A stretch of 64,000 nucleotides of DNA from Bacteroides sp. 519 (GTDB lineage: Bacteria > Bacteroidota > Bacteroidia > Bacteroidales > Bacteroidaceae): the NCBI RefSeq assembly GCF_010500955.1, contig NZ_QVMJ01000002.1, forward strand, positions 62,001 to 126,000, written 5' to 3'. This document shows positions 33,556 to 43,175 of this stretch, piece after piece; the first letter of the stretch is position 1; each line of letters opens with the position of its first letter. Made by a program: the position numbers and the translations under genes. The notes beneath the pieces were generated by a model that did not search any database, was not told the DNA's origin, and saw nothing but the letters and a program-made list of their open reading frames with translations.

Positions 33556-36099
33556 TCATTCCTCCTCATATTTTCCATTATAATCCACCGAGTGTAGACT
33601 GTTGGCGGCTCCACGCAACCACCGTTTCCGGCATTGTTCTACCAGTGTCAATCTCCTGCCTTGGTCATCACGGATAGCTGGTGCAATGTCTTTCAATACA
33701 TCTATGATCGAGCGTTTGTAGTGCATCATCTTTTCCAACGATACCAGATCGGCATAGATTTTCGTCAGCCGGGTATCTACCTGTCGGGCAACTTGCAATC
33801 TGTCCGACGACCACAATAGATGATAGACATCTTCACTCTGATCTTCTTCTGGTGGAGCACTCTTCATATACTCCGTGTTTACCTGGCAGTTAGGATATTG
33901 TCTGGCTATCTCCGATATCCGGTTGTTTACTTCCTTAGCTTTGTCAGCATCGCTCTTTTGAGGGTCGAGTTGCAATATATCCACTACCTCCGTATCAGTA
34001 TATTCTGCGGTCAATTCCCAACTGATTTGTACGATGGCGCGGTGTATCTTGATGCCAAGGAAGTATTTCGGTTTTCGGGCAATGATCACGGTAGCTTTGA
34101 AAGTGACAGTCCCCTTGATGTTGGGAGCAGTCGCTTTCCTCAGATAGCTATAGCCTTCCCACCACCCGTCACCTTGCCATGTCAGGCTATAAGCTATCTT
34201 ACAATCTTGCAGGATAGCCGGTATACGGTAATAGTCATCTGTCGGCACGGAATTGTCTTCGTTCGCTTCAGCACGGGCTTCCGCCAGATCTTCCATTTTC
34301 TTTTGCCAGGCGGCAAGCTCCGTTTGCAACTGTGTTATCTGGCTCTTATTCTGGTTATATTGCTGCCTGTATTTGGCTGCATCTTCCACACTGGCAGACG
34401 CTATCTTCTTTATCAGGTCGGCATTCTCCTTTTCCAGTTGGTCGATCTGACTTTGTAATAGACCGATCTTCTCTTGGTATTCTCTTTCTTTTTCATCTAG
34501 TTCGGACAAATCCAGACTTTCGTTTCCCGAAAGAGAGGTTTGCATCACACACTCTTTGGTGTGGGCATTCAGGCTACCTCCACACGTGCGACATTTATAG
34601 GAAGTGGTACCGGAGTTAAGCGTGGCACCATCACTACAGGTCACGCTGATAATTACACTTTCGCAACCTTTCAGCTTAGCGGCATCCGTTGCCTGATAGT
34701 ATTTCTTGGCATCGCTACCTATATAATAGGTATAACCCTCTTCGTTGTCGTTGTATTCCGACAGCCTTGCGGTCAGTTGTGCCTTGAACGCACTCAAGTC
34801 CATGGTGTAGGAATCAAATAAATCCTCATAAATGACTTCCGTATGGTTCCAGTTCTTTGTTACGGAGATACTGTAAGCGTATGCTTTCTTTGTCTGCTTT
34901 CCGTTTCTTGAAATGACATAGCCGTTACGCCAGTAGTTGATTGAATAGGTATAGCCGTCATTGCCGTTATTCAGCCCGTTCACCTTGGTTCTCGACCATC
35001 CGGCATATCTTTCCGAATTACTCAATATCTGTTCCACTTGTGCCGCATTGGGATAGAAACCGGCATCACCCGTTTCAAAACGTACCCATTCGCCGCCATT
35101 GATGACACTGTTATCATCTGTGGGCGGATTGTAGTTGCAAAGAGTCTCACTTCCGGCATCCCGTCGATAGATATACCACCTTTGGGTATAATATTGTCCC
35201 ACTGCTTCATGCAGATAATCCGTCATCCATGAGGTCAGGTTATAGTCACTCATCTTGAACAGGTTACTTACATTGTCCTGTACACCAACCAACGACAGCA
35301 ACGTGCCTCCGATGGATTTATCCATCTGCTCATAAAGTTTATAGCTTCCTTTCGCGGCATTAATCACCGTTTTAGTCTTTCCCTGAAGAAGTTCGTCGAA
35401 ACTGCTACTACCCAATATCCGCTCCGACAGGTTATCACCTCCGGTCGTAGCCAAATCAACTCCCATGTTATACAGTTTGTCTATATCTTCCTGAAGGTTC
35501 TCTTTGGTGAAATTACTGGAGATATTACCGAAATCATCAAACATCGTTTGCCAGTCAATATCTCCGGACTCGGAGAGTTTGAAGAGGGCAGCGATTCTTG
35601 GATCAAGTTCCAGAAAGGCAATGTCCTTGAACGACAGTTCACTGTTCGTCACTACCGATTCAAACTGCATACAGAGGCTTTTCGTCTCGGTGCAGATTTT
35701 CATTAGATAGCTGCCCCAGTAGAGAGCGGTCTGTGGAGAGCGGAGCATCAACCCTGCCACGGTCCATATTTTAGGCATGATTTTCGCACTGACAAGATTG
35801 TAGATGCGGCGGTAATAATAATTCTCTGTACTGCTGGCAAGTATACCAAGTTCGGTCAACCCTTTCCGATCCATGTATTTGGACAGAAAGATACCCGCTG
35901 TGGCTACCTCTGCTGCACTATACTTATCCAGAATTTTCTGTACCTGCTCGTTGTAGTAGACTTCGGCAACCGTCTCTGTTCCGTATGCTCCCGCCATGGC
36001 TGCAATCGTCTTTTTGTCATAGTTGACACGCACATACTGCGCTTTCACCTGAATGGCAAAGGCACAGATCGCTATGAGTATGAACAGAGTTTTTTTCAT
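33556..36099 (-). CDS. large exported T4SS-operon protein with zinc-ribbon-like motif and coiled coil
   Basis: An 847-aa protein I cannot assign to a known family. The ATG at 36099 replaces an in-frame TTG at 36108 and gives a signal peptide (MKKTLFILIAICAFAIQVKA). The first 300 residues are helical, and a Tyr/Asn-rich region follows. CRTCGGSLNAHTKEC (about 500-515) looks like a zinc ribbon. A coiled coil comes at about 525-590 (LDEKEREYQEKIGLLQSQID). The protein lies between the VirB4-type ATPase and the TraI-position gene, and is far larger than proteins usually found at this place. It may be an extracellular or periplasmic accessory of the mating apparatus. Confidence 0.7.
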   Translation of the reverse strand: MKKTLFILIAICAFAIQVKAQYVRVNYDKKTIAAMAGAYGTETVAEVYYNEQVQKILDKYSAAEVATAGIFLSKYMDRKGLTELGILASSTENYYYRRIYNLVSAKIMPKIWTVAGLMLRSPQTALYWGSYLMKICTETKSLCMQFESVVTNSELSFKDIAFLELDPRIAALFKLSESGDIDWQTMFDDFGNISSNFTKENLQEDIDKLYNMGVDLATTGGDNLSERILGSSSFDELLQGKTKTVINAAKGSYKLYEQMDKSIGGTLLSLVGVQDNVSNLFKMSDYNLTSWMTDYLHEAVGQYYTQRWYIYRRDAGSETLCNYNPPTDDNSVINGGEWVRFETGDAGFYPNAAQVEQILSNSERYAGWSRTKVNGLNNGNDGYTYSINYWRNGYVISRNGKQTKKAYAYSISVTKNWNHTEVIYEDLFDSYTMDLSAFKAQLTARLSEYNDNEEGYTYYIGSDAKKYYQATDAAKLKGCESVIISVTCSDGATLNSGTTSYKCRTCGGSLNAHTKECVMQTSLSGNESLDLSELDEKEREYQEKIGLLQSQIDQLEKENADLIKKIASASVEDAAKYRQQYNQNKSQITQLQTELAAWQKKMEDLAEARAEANEDNSVPTDDYYRIPAILQDCKIAYSLTWQGDGWWEGYSYLRKATAPNIKGTVTFKATVIIARKPKYFLGIKIHRAIVQISWELTAEYTDTEVVDILQLDPQKSDADKAKEVNNRISEIARQYPNCQVNTEYMKSAPPEEDQSEDVYHLLWSSDRLQVARQVDTRLTKIYADLVSLEKMMHYKRSIIDVLKDIAPAIRDDQGRRLTLVEQCRKRWLRGAANSLHSVDYNGKYEEE

Positions 36100-36117
36100 T
36101 GTTATCAAATCCTTTAT

Positions 36118-38832
36118 TTATCCTTTCAGTTTCTTTTGTGCGAGATTAAGTACATGTCCTGCCTGATTCACTTTTTGTGCAAACGGCAGTGATTTTTCAA
36201 TCCCGGACAGGTTCCAGTCCCGGCAATAGGCTTCAATGGCTTCCTGATGACTGCATCTCAACTCCCGTTTATAAAGTTTCAAGGCTTCTTTCTCCGCTCG
36301 CTCCGTGGTGTAGGTCATGTAGCATTCTTTGGATTCTTCCACCCCATAGACTCCGCTGGTCGATCCTCTGCGGATAAACACTTCTTTAAAGAATGAGCGG
36401 CTTTCCTTATTCTCAAGGCGATTGATGGTGAATATCTTCTTACAGTCCACGTCTGTCAGACCAAGAATGGATTGTATGTTGTCAAACCGCTCTCTGAACT
36501 TGCTTTGGTCGAGCAGCATCACTACATCCGAGTTATTGATAATGGCTTCTTTTACCACCGGGCTATCAATAATGTCCTGTATCTCCTGTGTCACCACACC
36601 CACGCTTGCCCAGAATTTACGAGCGGTTTTGTACATAAATTTAATATATTCCGCCATTAGCGGAGAGGCGATCGCTTTCCATGCTTCCTCGATTACAAGG
36701 ACTTTCCTGTTCGTTTTCAGACGCATTTTTTGTAAAAACACGTCCATTATAATGAGCGTAACTATCGGGAATAATTCCTTACTATCTTTGATCGCATCCA
36801 CCTCGAATACGATGAAGCTCTCGTTGAACAACGTGGTGTCCACCTGCTCGTTAAGCGTCTTTTCATATTTCCCTCCTTTGTAAAAAGGCTGAATCATATA
36901 GGCATATTTATCATAGTCTATCTCGGTGATGTTGTTCTCCATACAGATGATGTCAAGCAACTCAATCGAGAACTCGTAAAAGCTGTTAAACGAAAGTTCC
37001 TTCACCTTCAGTGCCCTGCGCCTCTCTTCCAGCATGGATACCGTTCCGGGCACTTTAGCGAGTAAGGTTTCCACATCCACACCCAGTATGGCAGCCTTGC
37101 GTTTCGCCCCGTTTACGAGTTTTTTAGTCACAGCATCCCTGCGTGCGGGATCATAACCGCCGGAACCGTTGAAGCAGACTTCGTAATACTCGCTAATCAT
37201 CTGTTCGGCAATACGGATTTCAAGGTCGGTAGCCGTAGCATCCGAGCCTTTCCATATCTGGAGAATCAGGTTCTTCAAGAAATTGACTTTCTCTATATTC
37301 AGCTCTGTACGCTGGATGTTGAACGGGTTCATGGTGATAGGTTTCTCTTCCGTATAGCTGATATACCTGCCGTTCAGGTACTCGCAAAGCCCTTCGTAGG
37401 AATTTCCCGTATCCACCATTACCACATCGGTATTCTGTTCATGGAGCTGTCTGACCACACTGTTCATGTGAAAACTCTTACCGCTTCCGGAAGGACCAAG
37501 GCAAAAGAAATTAGAATTATCCGTCAGCTTGTTGTGCCCTTCCTTTCCCGTTATATCAATCGCGACCGGTACACCTTGCCTATCCGTATAGTAGATTTTG
37601 AGAGGCGTTTCCTCATTGTGCTGGATGCGTTCCTTGTACATCAAGCAGGTGGCGGCATCGCTAAGTGTAAGGAAGCGGTCATAATCTGTATTCATACCGT
37701 AGCAATTTCCGGGGAATGAATTCACAAAGAGTTCCAGCTGGTTATAGGCTCTTTTACTGATATGGATGCCTATACGTCCGAAGCAATTCTCCAGATGGTT
37801 CGTCGGCTTCTGCAAGTCCGCCTGCTTGTCGCAGCATACCACCAGGTTAAAATGGGTATAAACCAGCTGCTTGCTTTCTCTGGCCACCGTCTCCTGCACA
37901 CGCTTGATGTCTTCCACCGCCATCTCATTGGAGGGGTTAGGAATGCTCGCATGCCGGTTCTTCTTTTTGTCCAACATGGCCAGTTCCCGTTTTTGGTTGG
38001 GAATGAATATCATCTGGTTATAGATCACAGTCTGCGCATCGGGTATGCTGTCTATCATAGAAAGCAAGTCTACCGGCATACTGGTGTTATTCACCTCAAT
38101 GTTGGTATAGGGACGTATCAGTCCGGGAAGATTGGTACTATCCACATCCACAAGGCTATATACCTTGCATTTATGATCGCCCATCCCGATGCTTTCTTCA
38201 TCTACCTTGAAATTACTCATGGAGGTATTCTTGTCCGTAAAATTCATGGAGAAACATCGGTCTACCAGTTCATTCACGGCATTTTTATCCAGAAACTCCG
38301 AATGCACGCCTGCGTCACGCAACTGGTCTTGCACCTTACGAATTTTTACAAGGAAGTCCTTCCATTTCTTATTGTCGAACGAGAACAGGCTACTCTTCCG
38401 GGCTTCCTGCGTGATAGTGAGATAAGTACAACTATCCGTGTATTGTCTACCTTTGAAATATTCAAAATAGGATTTCGAAAGAAACTCTTTGTTCTCTGTA
38501 CCTGCAAATCCGAAACGGTTTCGTGTGAAGATGTCCTGTTTGTGCAGGGCATATCCTTCACCTAATGTCTGTACAATAGCGGTGAATAGATGAGTGAACT
38601 CATAATAACTGTCAATGTTCGCCGAATACTTTTGTACCGGATTATCCAGTTTCAGCACCGCCGAATATTCTCCCGTTTTGGTATAGATAACACCAATCCC
38701 ATTCGTGTCTTCCACAGAAAAATAGATATCCTGAAAGATATGCTGGCGCTTACCTCCCGTACCGAAAGCATAAACCGATACGGCCATGCCTATAAGCAAT
38801 GCCACGAAGAAAAGGATTACATAGATTGTCAT
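36118..38832 (-). CDS. traG: conjugation system ATPase, VirB4-like (Bacteroidales TraG)
   Basis: A 904-aa AAA ATPase that powers T4SS assembly and transfer. An N-terminal hydrophobic segment (about 2-22) precedes a CagE/VirB4 N domain (about 40-400). The Walker A motif GPSGSGKSFHMNS lies near residue 446, and the Walker B motif VLVIEEAWKAIASP near 708. TREIQDI-like and LLDQSKFRERFDNIQSILGL stretches are typical of the family. Length is normal. It starts 49 bp after the fimbrillin-like lipoprotein gene and ends 18 bp before the next ATG. Confidence 0.94.
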   Translation of the reverse strand: MTIYVILFFVALLIGMAVSVYAFGTGGKRQHIFQDIYFSVEDTNGIGVIYTKTGEYSAVLKLDNPVQKYSANIDSYYEFTHLFTAIVQTLGEGYALHKQDIFTRNRFGFAGTENKEFLSKSYFEYFKGRQYTDSCTYLTITQEARKSSLFSFDNKKWKDFLVKIRKVQDQLRDAGVHSEFLDKNAVNELVDRCFSMNFTDKNTSMSNFKVDEESIGMGDHKCKVYSLVDVDSTNLPGLIRPYTNIEVNNTSMPVDLLSMIDSIPDAQTVIYNQMIFIPNQKRELAMLDKKKNRHASIPNPSNEMAVEDIKRVQETVARESKQLVYTHFNLVVCCDKQADLQKPTNHLENCFGRIGIHISKRAYNQLELFVNSFPGNCYGMNTDYDRFLTLSDAATCLMYKERIQHNEETPLKIYYTDRQGVPVAIDITGKEGHNKLTDNSNFFCLGPSGSGKSFHMNSVVRQLHEQNTDVVMVDTGNSYEGLCEYLNGRYISYTEEKPITMNPFNIQRTELNIEKVNFLKNLILQIWKGSDATATDLEIRIAEQMISEYYEVCFNGSGGYDPARRDAVTKKLVNGAKRKAAILGVDVETLLAKVPGTVSMLEERRRALKVKELSFNSFYEFSIELLDIICMENNITEIDYDKYAYMIQPFYKGGKYEKTLNEQVDTTLFNESFIVFEVDAIKDSKELFPIVTLIIMDVFLQKMRLKTNRKVLVIEEAWKAIASPLMAEYIKFMYKTARKFWASVGVVTQEIQDIIDSPVVKEAIINNSDVVMLLDQSKFRERFDNIQSILGLTDVDCKKIFTINRLENKESRSFFKEVFIRRGSTSGVYGVEESKECYMTYTTERAEKEALKLYKRELRCSHQEAIEAYCRDWNLSGIEKSLPFAQKVNQAGHVLNLAQKKLKG

Positions 38833-38881
38833 TACTGCATTTTATTTATTTAGTGACTGCAATAGTTATTTATTTATCTAT

Positions 38882-40393
38882 TTAAAATAGATAGAAAAGA
38901 CGCAACTGCATCTTTGCGTACTGTTTGGATAATGTCCCGGTAATGATACCGTTCTCCATATCCATCATATAGAATGACTGGCTGCTAGATTCACTGCTGG
39001 TCAGGTATTCACCGCTTGGAATGGTAAACTGTTTCCATGGAACATCCCTTTCAGAACAACGAAGTTGATAATACAACGCTGTCATTTCAGCAAGAGAGGG
39101 TACATAGCTTCCCGGATGCCTTTGCGTTTCATCAATCATCTTATCACCCGCATCTTTCAGCTGTGATTTTCCAATCAACAACGTGGTCAGTTCCGCACCG
39201 TTTGTAAAACCAAGCGCACAATCCGTACCGTATGGAATGCCGGGTTTGAAGATGATTTTCTCTGCATCACCGACTTCCTGAACCTGTTTAGGATTGACAA
39301 TTCCTTCCTTCCGTTTTCCGTCAATGGTAGCGAACACCTTCCCACTGGTCAAGAAGCCGCTGCCAAAACAGAACTTCCCTTCGCAGTCTTCTAATGCTAC
39401 CGCTTTACCACGCTTCCCGTCTGTCTGAATGACAATTGCTACAGATGAAGTATCCCGCTTACTGCTGATGTATCCACCCTTTTGCAGGTAATAGCCAACT
39501 TTCACGGTATCAACCTCCGTAACCCTGTTATTACCAAGGACTGCATGACGTGTATCTACCCAACTGCTACTTACAGCCAGTCCGTCAGACGTCCTTTGAA
39601 GATTGATTTGGGTCAGACTCCCTGCACGCAAAGGCGGTAGTGTAGTCTTTACCGTATAATTTTGATGGTTTATTTTGGCATGAATGGCAACCGTACCTGC
39701 TGTTTCTGTCGGAATCAGGTAATAGTCAAACGATCTGCCATTGTTCAGCAGGCAATCCGCTTGCTGAACATTGACGGGACCATCCGCAGTCATGCCAAAC
39801 CACTTTCCTTGATAGGGCAAATACATAACCCTTGTATAAATTCTTTCACCGGTGATAGTCAACCCTCCGAGCCAATCCTGTACATCGTTGCTGCCACAGG
39901 TAATGCGAAGTAAAGCCATCGCACTAACCATATTCACCTTTATTGAAACTGTGCGACCATATTCTCGTTGCACTTCCCTCCCGTACAGATTTTCCCCAAA
40001 AGGGGCATTCAGCAGAATGCTGTCATTCTCTTTTAACCCTTTGCGGTGGGGATAACAGACGGATAGCTGTGCTGTCGAATCCGTAGCCACCGCATTCCGG
40101 TCGCTTGTCTGATAGCTTCCTTTCTCATTCTTTATAAATGCTGTCCCCAGAAAAGCTGCCGATTCTTCCTCCGTGGCATCCTTCGGATTCGTATAAATCC
40201 CGATAGAGGGCAACGTTTCCATTTCCTGCGTTGACAAGCCTTCGATATTTATCTCAAAAGAGCGTTTGGCGTTATCCCAATTTTCTCTTGTCTTTTCCGC
40301 TGTCTGTTGGGCTTCCAGTAAATGTTCCGTTGATGTCTTTTTGCCACAGGATGACAACAAGATTGTTCCGATTAAAATAAATAGATACTGCAT
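38882..40393 (-). CDS. fimbrillin-like lipoprotein with C-terminal DUF1566-like module, within tra operon
   Basis: A 503-aa lipoprotein (lipobox LLSSCGK, Cys16). The N-terminal two thirds resemble Bacteroidetes fimbrillin/Mfa2-type proteins: SIGIYTNPKDATEEESAAFL, SVCYPHRKGLKENDSILLNA, VSIKVNMVSAMALLRIT and RAGSLTQINLQRTSDGLAVS. The C-terminal 120 residues carry YVPSLAEMTALYYQL and YLTSSESSSQSFYMMDM, parallel to the lipoprotein at 26452. It sits between traF and the VirB4 ATPase, where most related operons have no such gene. A pilus-associated adhesin for mating contact is a plausible, untested role. Confidence 0.7.
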   Translation of the reverse strand: MQYLFILIGTILLSSCGKKTSTEHLLEAQQTAEKTRENWDNAKRSFEINIEGLSTQEMETLPSIGIYTNPKDATEEESAAFLGTAFIKNEKGSYQTSDRNAVATDSTAQLSVCYPHRKGLKENDSILLNAPFGENLYGREVQREYGRTVSIKVNMVSAMALLRITCGSNDVQDWLGGLTITGERIYTRVMYLPYQGKWFGMTADGPVNVQQADCLLNNGRSFDYYLIPTETAGTVAIHAKINHQNYTVKTTLPPLRAGSLTQINLQRTSDGLAVSSSWVDTRHAVLGNNRVTEVDTVKVGYYLQKGGYISSKRDTSSVAIVIQTDGKRGKAVALEDCEGKFCFGSGFLTSGKVFATIDGKRKEGIVNPKQVQEVGDAEKIIFKPGIPYGTDCALGFTNGAELTTLLIGKSQLKDAGDKMIDETQRHPGSYVPSLAEMTALYYQLRCSERDVPWKQFTIPSGEYLTSSESSSQSFYMMDMENGIITGTLSKQYAKMQLRLFYLF

Positions 40394-40411
40394 CTTGGCT
40401 TTTAAATTTTG

Positions 40412-40723
40412 TCATACTCTTTTTGAATAGGCGTAAATAAATACCCCCTTGTTGTTTTTCTTGCTATGCAACCCTTTTTTCTGTTTGATGAAGATAAAAG
40501 CTGCACCTGTACCCAGCGCAAGAACCAATACAATCAGACCCGCAAGAAATCCTATCAGACAGTAGGCCACGATGAAGCCAATAATGGCTCCACCGATAGC
40601 GCCTGCTGCCCAATAGATGTAGCGGCCCTGGACTCCCATGAACTCAAGAGGTTTTTGCAGCCCCTTGAACAACGGGTATTCTGCATACCGGTCATCAGAG
40701 TTAGAGTTAGAGTCAGTGCCCAT
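40412..40723 (-). CDS. traF: conjugative transfer protein TraF (DUF4133)
   Basis: A 103-aa membrane protein with two adjacent hydrophobic segments (about 34-58 and 60-80; AAGAIGGAIIGFIVAYCLIG, LAGLIVLVLALGTGAAFIFI). KGLQKPLEFMGVQGRYIYWA and FIYAYSKRV are characteristic of the DUF4133/TraF family, comparable to VirB3. It starts 6 bp after traE. Confidence 0.88.
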   Translation of the reverse strand: MGTDSNSNSDDRYAEYPLFKGLQKPLEFMGVQGRYIYWAAGAIGGAIIGFIVAYCLIGFLAGLIVLVLALGTGAAFIFIKQKKGLHSKKNNKGVFIYAYSKRV

Positions 40724-40729
40724 TACGAT

Positions 40730-41095
40730 TTAACTACTTACACCAAAGAACAACGGCAATGCTTGTGCAGCTGCCACAAGGAAGATACAAGCTCCCACAA
40801 TCATCATGATAGACTTCTTGACATCCTGCTCTTCGTTGTTCATCTTGATATATACAGAAATAGCCCCAACCACGGCCACAACGCCTGCAATAGCATAACA
40901 AAGCTTGACCACATACGGCACATACTTGGCTATCTCCGTGGTCACAGTCCCAAGGGCTGTAGTACCCGCAGAATAGTCGCCTGCCGAATTCTGAGCCACC
41001 GCTGCTGCCGTTCCGACAAGCAACATGAGAGACATCATCTTGATTCTCTCGGAAGAGCAAATACCCTTCATAAATTTCTTGAATTTCTGAATCAT
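40730..41095 (-). CDS. traE: conjugative transfer protein TraE (DUF4134), pilin-like
   Basis: A 121-aa small membrane protein with an N-terminal signal-like segment (MMSLMLLVGTAAAVAQ) and two transmembrane helices (about 58-80, 93-113). YAIAGVVAVVGAISVYIKMN and VGACIFLVAAAQALPLFFG define the DUF4134/TraE family, similar in layout to VirB2 pilins. An upstream paralogue at 41167 shares most of these residues. The N-terminal 19 residues before MMS may be extra; ATGs at 41068 and 41038 are possible starts. Confidence 0.85.
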   Translation of the reverse strand: MIQKFKKFMKGICSSERIKMMSLMLLVGTAAAVAQNSAGDYSAGTTALGTVTTEIAKYVPYVVKLCYAIAGVVAVVGAISVYIKMNNEEQDVKKSIMMIVGACIFLVAAAQALPLFFGVSS

Positions 41096-41166
41096 TTGTT
41101 TACATTAATAATTAATACACGGTTTTTACTCTTCTGCGCAGTCGAGTGTTTTTTAGAAACGGTTTC

Positions 41167-41499
41167 TTATATCTGATATCCGAAGAAGGAAGGAAATAGG
41201 ATGGAGGCACTAATCATGAAGATACAGGCACCTACCAGAAAGAGTATTTCTTTCGTTACTCCTTCTTCCCCGATATTCATTTTTATGTATATTTGAAAAC
41301 TTGCTATTACCACTACGATGGCAGCTATAGCATAACCTAAGTAAAGCACGTAGAGCATCATCGTTACCACATAATCGTGCATCAAAGCCAATGCATCGGC
41401 CCCCCAGCTATAATCCACACCACCACTTTTGGCGAGTGCGAACTGAGCCGAAAACAAGCCAATGAAAACAAAAGAAGACCTAAGTATTTTAGATAGCAT
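41167..41499 (-). CDS. second DUF4134 protein, TraE paralogue
   Basis: A 110-aa protein with signal peptide (MLSKILRSSFVFIGLFSAQF, cut near ALAKS) and two transmembrane helices. YLGYAIAAIVVVIASFQIYI and VGACIFMISASILFPSFFG align well with TraE at 40730. Tandem DUF4134 genes are known in some Bacteroidales elements. It may be a second pilin subunit or an inner-membrane component. The start overlaps the end of the preceding gene by 11 bp. Confidence 0.8.
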   Translation of the reverse strand: MLSKILRSSFVFIGLFSAQFALAKSGGVDYSWGADALALMHDYVVTMMLYVLYLGYAIAAIVVVIASFQIYIKMNIGEEGVTKEILFLVGACIFMISASILFPSFFGYQI

Positions 41500-42028
41500 C
41501 TCTAATCTCCGATTCGTTGTTTTCAGACTTCCTATTATCCGGAGCCTTCACTTCTTTAAGCCCCTTGTTCTGACGTTGGTTATCGAACAGGATAACTTGC
41601 TGATTGATAAGATAGTCCTCGAACTGTTTTTCATCCATGACGACTTCACTCTGAATATCCCCTTCAAGCATATTCCGGCGGATAGTATCAACCTGCTCTT
41701 CAGTTTTACTTTTCTCAGTCATTCCACTTTGGGTGGCTGTTCCACTCTTGTAAAAATCATCATTCCCCTTTTCCTCTCCTCCGTGTTCCCTGATCTGATT
41801 CGCTTCCGAGAGATTTTCAAGGCTCGTTGGTGTTCCTATGACAAATCCGTCCCCGTCTTCTGTTACAGGAATTGGTTCTTCAATCTGCGCCATATTACTC
41901 ACATCGAAAATCTCTTCCGTTTCATTCTCCTGTCCCTTTTTACCGTACAGGTCCCGACTGATGTTTACGCCATAGTAGATGATGTATGCTATGGTCAGCA
42001 CAATGGCAAATATTACAAATGGACTCAT
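41489..42028 (-). CDS. single-pass membrane protein at the head of the tra operon
   Basis: A 179-aa protein of unknown family. The start MSPFVIFAIVLTIAYIIYYG (42028) gives one N-terminal transmembrane helix; the longer frame adds 56 unlikely residues. The rest is acidic and low in complexity (EEIFDVSNMAQIEEPIPVTE, MTEKSKTEEQVDTIRRNMLE), likely a disordered cytoplasmic region. It is the first gene of the leftward transfer operon and overlaps the next gene by 11 bp. By position it could be a TraA/TraB equivalent, but I see no motif to confirm this. Confidence 0.7.
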   Translation of the reverse strand: MSPFVIFAIVLTIAYIIYYGVNISRDLYGKKGQENETEEIFDVSNMAQIEEPIPVTEDGDGFVIGTPTSLENLSEANQIREHGGEEKGNDDFYKSGTATQSGMTEKSKTEEQVDTIRRNMLEGDIQSEVVMDEKQFEDYLINQQVILFDNQRQNKGLKEVKAPDNRKSENNESEIRDAI

Positions 42029-42332
42029 GTTATTAATCTGTTTTTGTTTGATTTCGGGTGCAAATGAATGATGAAAAATGGCAGGAAAATCAGAATCTAT
42101 TTGGAAAGCTTTCATTTTTAACCTGTATTCTAATTTCAAGTAATAATCATACCTAAAATCATACTCAAACAAAAGACAACCCCCAAATCTATCCAACTGG
42201 CTTAAGAAAATGGGCTGTTAACACAGGTTCCAGAAAACGTCTGCTATCATTTTGATATGATAAAAAAATATCCTACTTTTATTTCCGAAATTTGTTTAAA
42301 ATAGTCAAACCGAATACCCCTATATTGAAATC
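42029..42332. other. divergent intergenic region at the head of the tra operon
   Basis: This 304-bp AT-rich gap must hold the promoters for the leftward tra operon and the rightward gene at 42333. A -7-like TAGATTTG on the minus strand (42184-42191) and TACTTTTA on the plus strand (42274-42281) are weak candidates without -33 partners. A dyad TATCAT-N6-ATGATA lies at 42245-42262 and could be an operator for transfer control. Confidence 0.35.
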
Positions 42333-43175
42333 ATGATAATTCGTAAACAGCCTGTAATATCATGGCTATTAGATAGAAATAGCGTCTTGGATGAGAATAA
42401 ATTGGGCGTGCCAATGGTAGATAACAAAGTACACTTCGAGTATCTGGCCAATGGCATGGGTGTTCTTACAGATGTTCGTAAAAGCAATCCTGCTTGGGGT
42501 TTGCCTGAACTGATTATGCCTTCATTTGAGAAGGTTATGGAGAAAAGTGCAAAGTCATTTTTCACTATTGACCATCAGCTTTTTCAGGAGTTCTACAACA
42601 ACAATGTATGTGGTATTCTTCTATCGAAGGATTGCGGAACCATAGTGTATGGTTTCGGAAAGGACACATTATATGTTTGGCTGTTTAGGCAAGATAGAGG
42701 GGAAAGCAAATTAAATATGTATTTTTATGTAGAGTCAGCAGAGGATAATACACGGAAAATTTTCACATGGCCAACCCTGACAGATGATGACCAGCTTTTC
42801 GCTGGCGATAAAGAGGGGAGAAAAGAAATGTATGCCACACTAGCGAACAAACTAATGATTTTCCTGGCCGTTAAGAAATACGTAAAGGTTGAAACGATAG
42901 TTGTGCCAACTGGGACGATTACTAAGATTGATGATACTGTTCATGGATATAAGGTTAAAGAAAAAATCAAAAATGAAAGTGGGCAGGAAGTGATCATCAT
43001 GGATTCCCGATGGTTTAGAAAAATAGTCAATGATAATGATATTTTTGTTAGAGGTTTCTTTAGGCTACAGAATAAAAAAAATGAAATGGGTGAATGGTAT
43101 AAGGAGCTCATTTTCGTAGATTCTTTTATTCGACACGGGTATCATCGCAATGCTACGATTGAAAATGAGAAGTAA
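42333..43175 (+). CDS. conserved-looking ICE protein of unknown function
   Basis: A 280-aa soluble protein without signal peptide or membrane segments. No motif is recognised. Features seen are an N-terminal MIIRKQPVISWLLDRNSVLD, a Phe/Tyr-rich middle (IVYGFGKDTLYVWLF) and a C-terminal part with DSRWFRKIVNDNDIFVRGFF and FIRHGYHRNA. It is transcribed divergently from the tra operon, which suggests a regulator or accessory protein of the element, but there is no recognisable DNA-binding domain. Confidence 0.65.
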   Translation: MIIRKQPVISWLLDRNSVLDENKLGVPMVDNKVHFEYLANGMGVLTDVRKSNPAWGLPELIMPSFEKVMEKSAKSFFTIDHQLFQEFYNNNVCGILLSKDCGTIVYGFGKDTLYVWLFRQDRGESKLNMYFYVESAEDNTRKIFTWPTLTDDDQLFAGDKEGRKEMYATLANKLMIFLAVKKYVKVETIVVPTGTITKIDDTVHGYKVKEKIKNESGQEVIIMDSRWFRKIVNDNDIFVRGFFRLQNKKNEMGEWYKELIFVDSFIRHGYHRNATIENEK

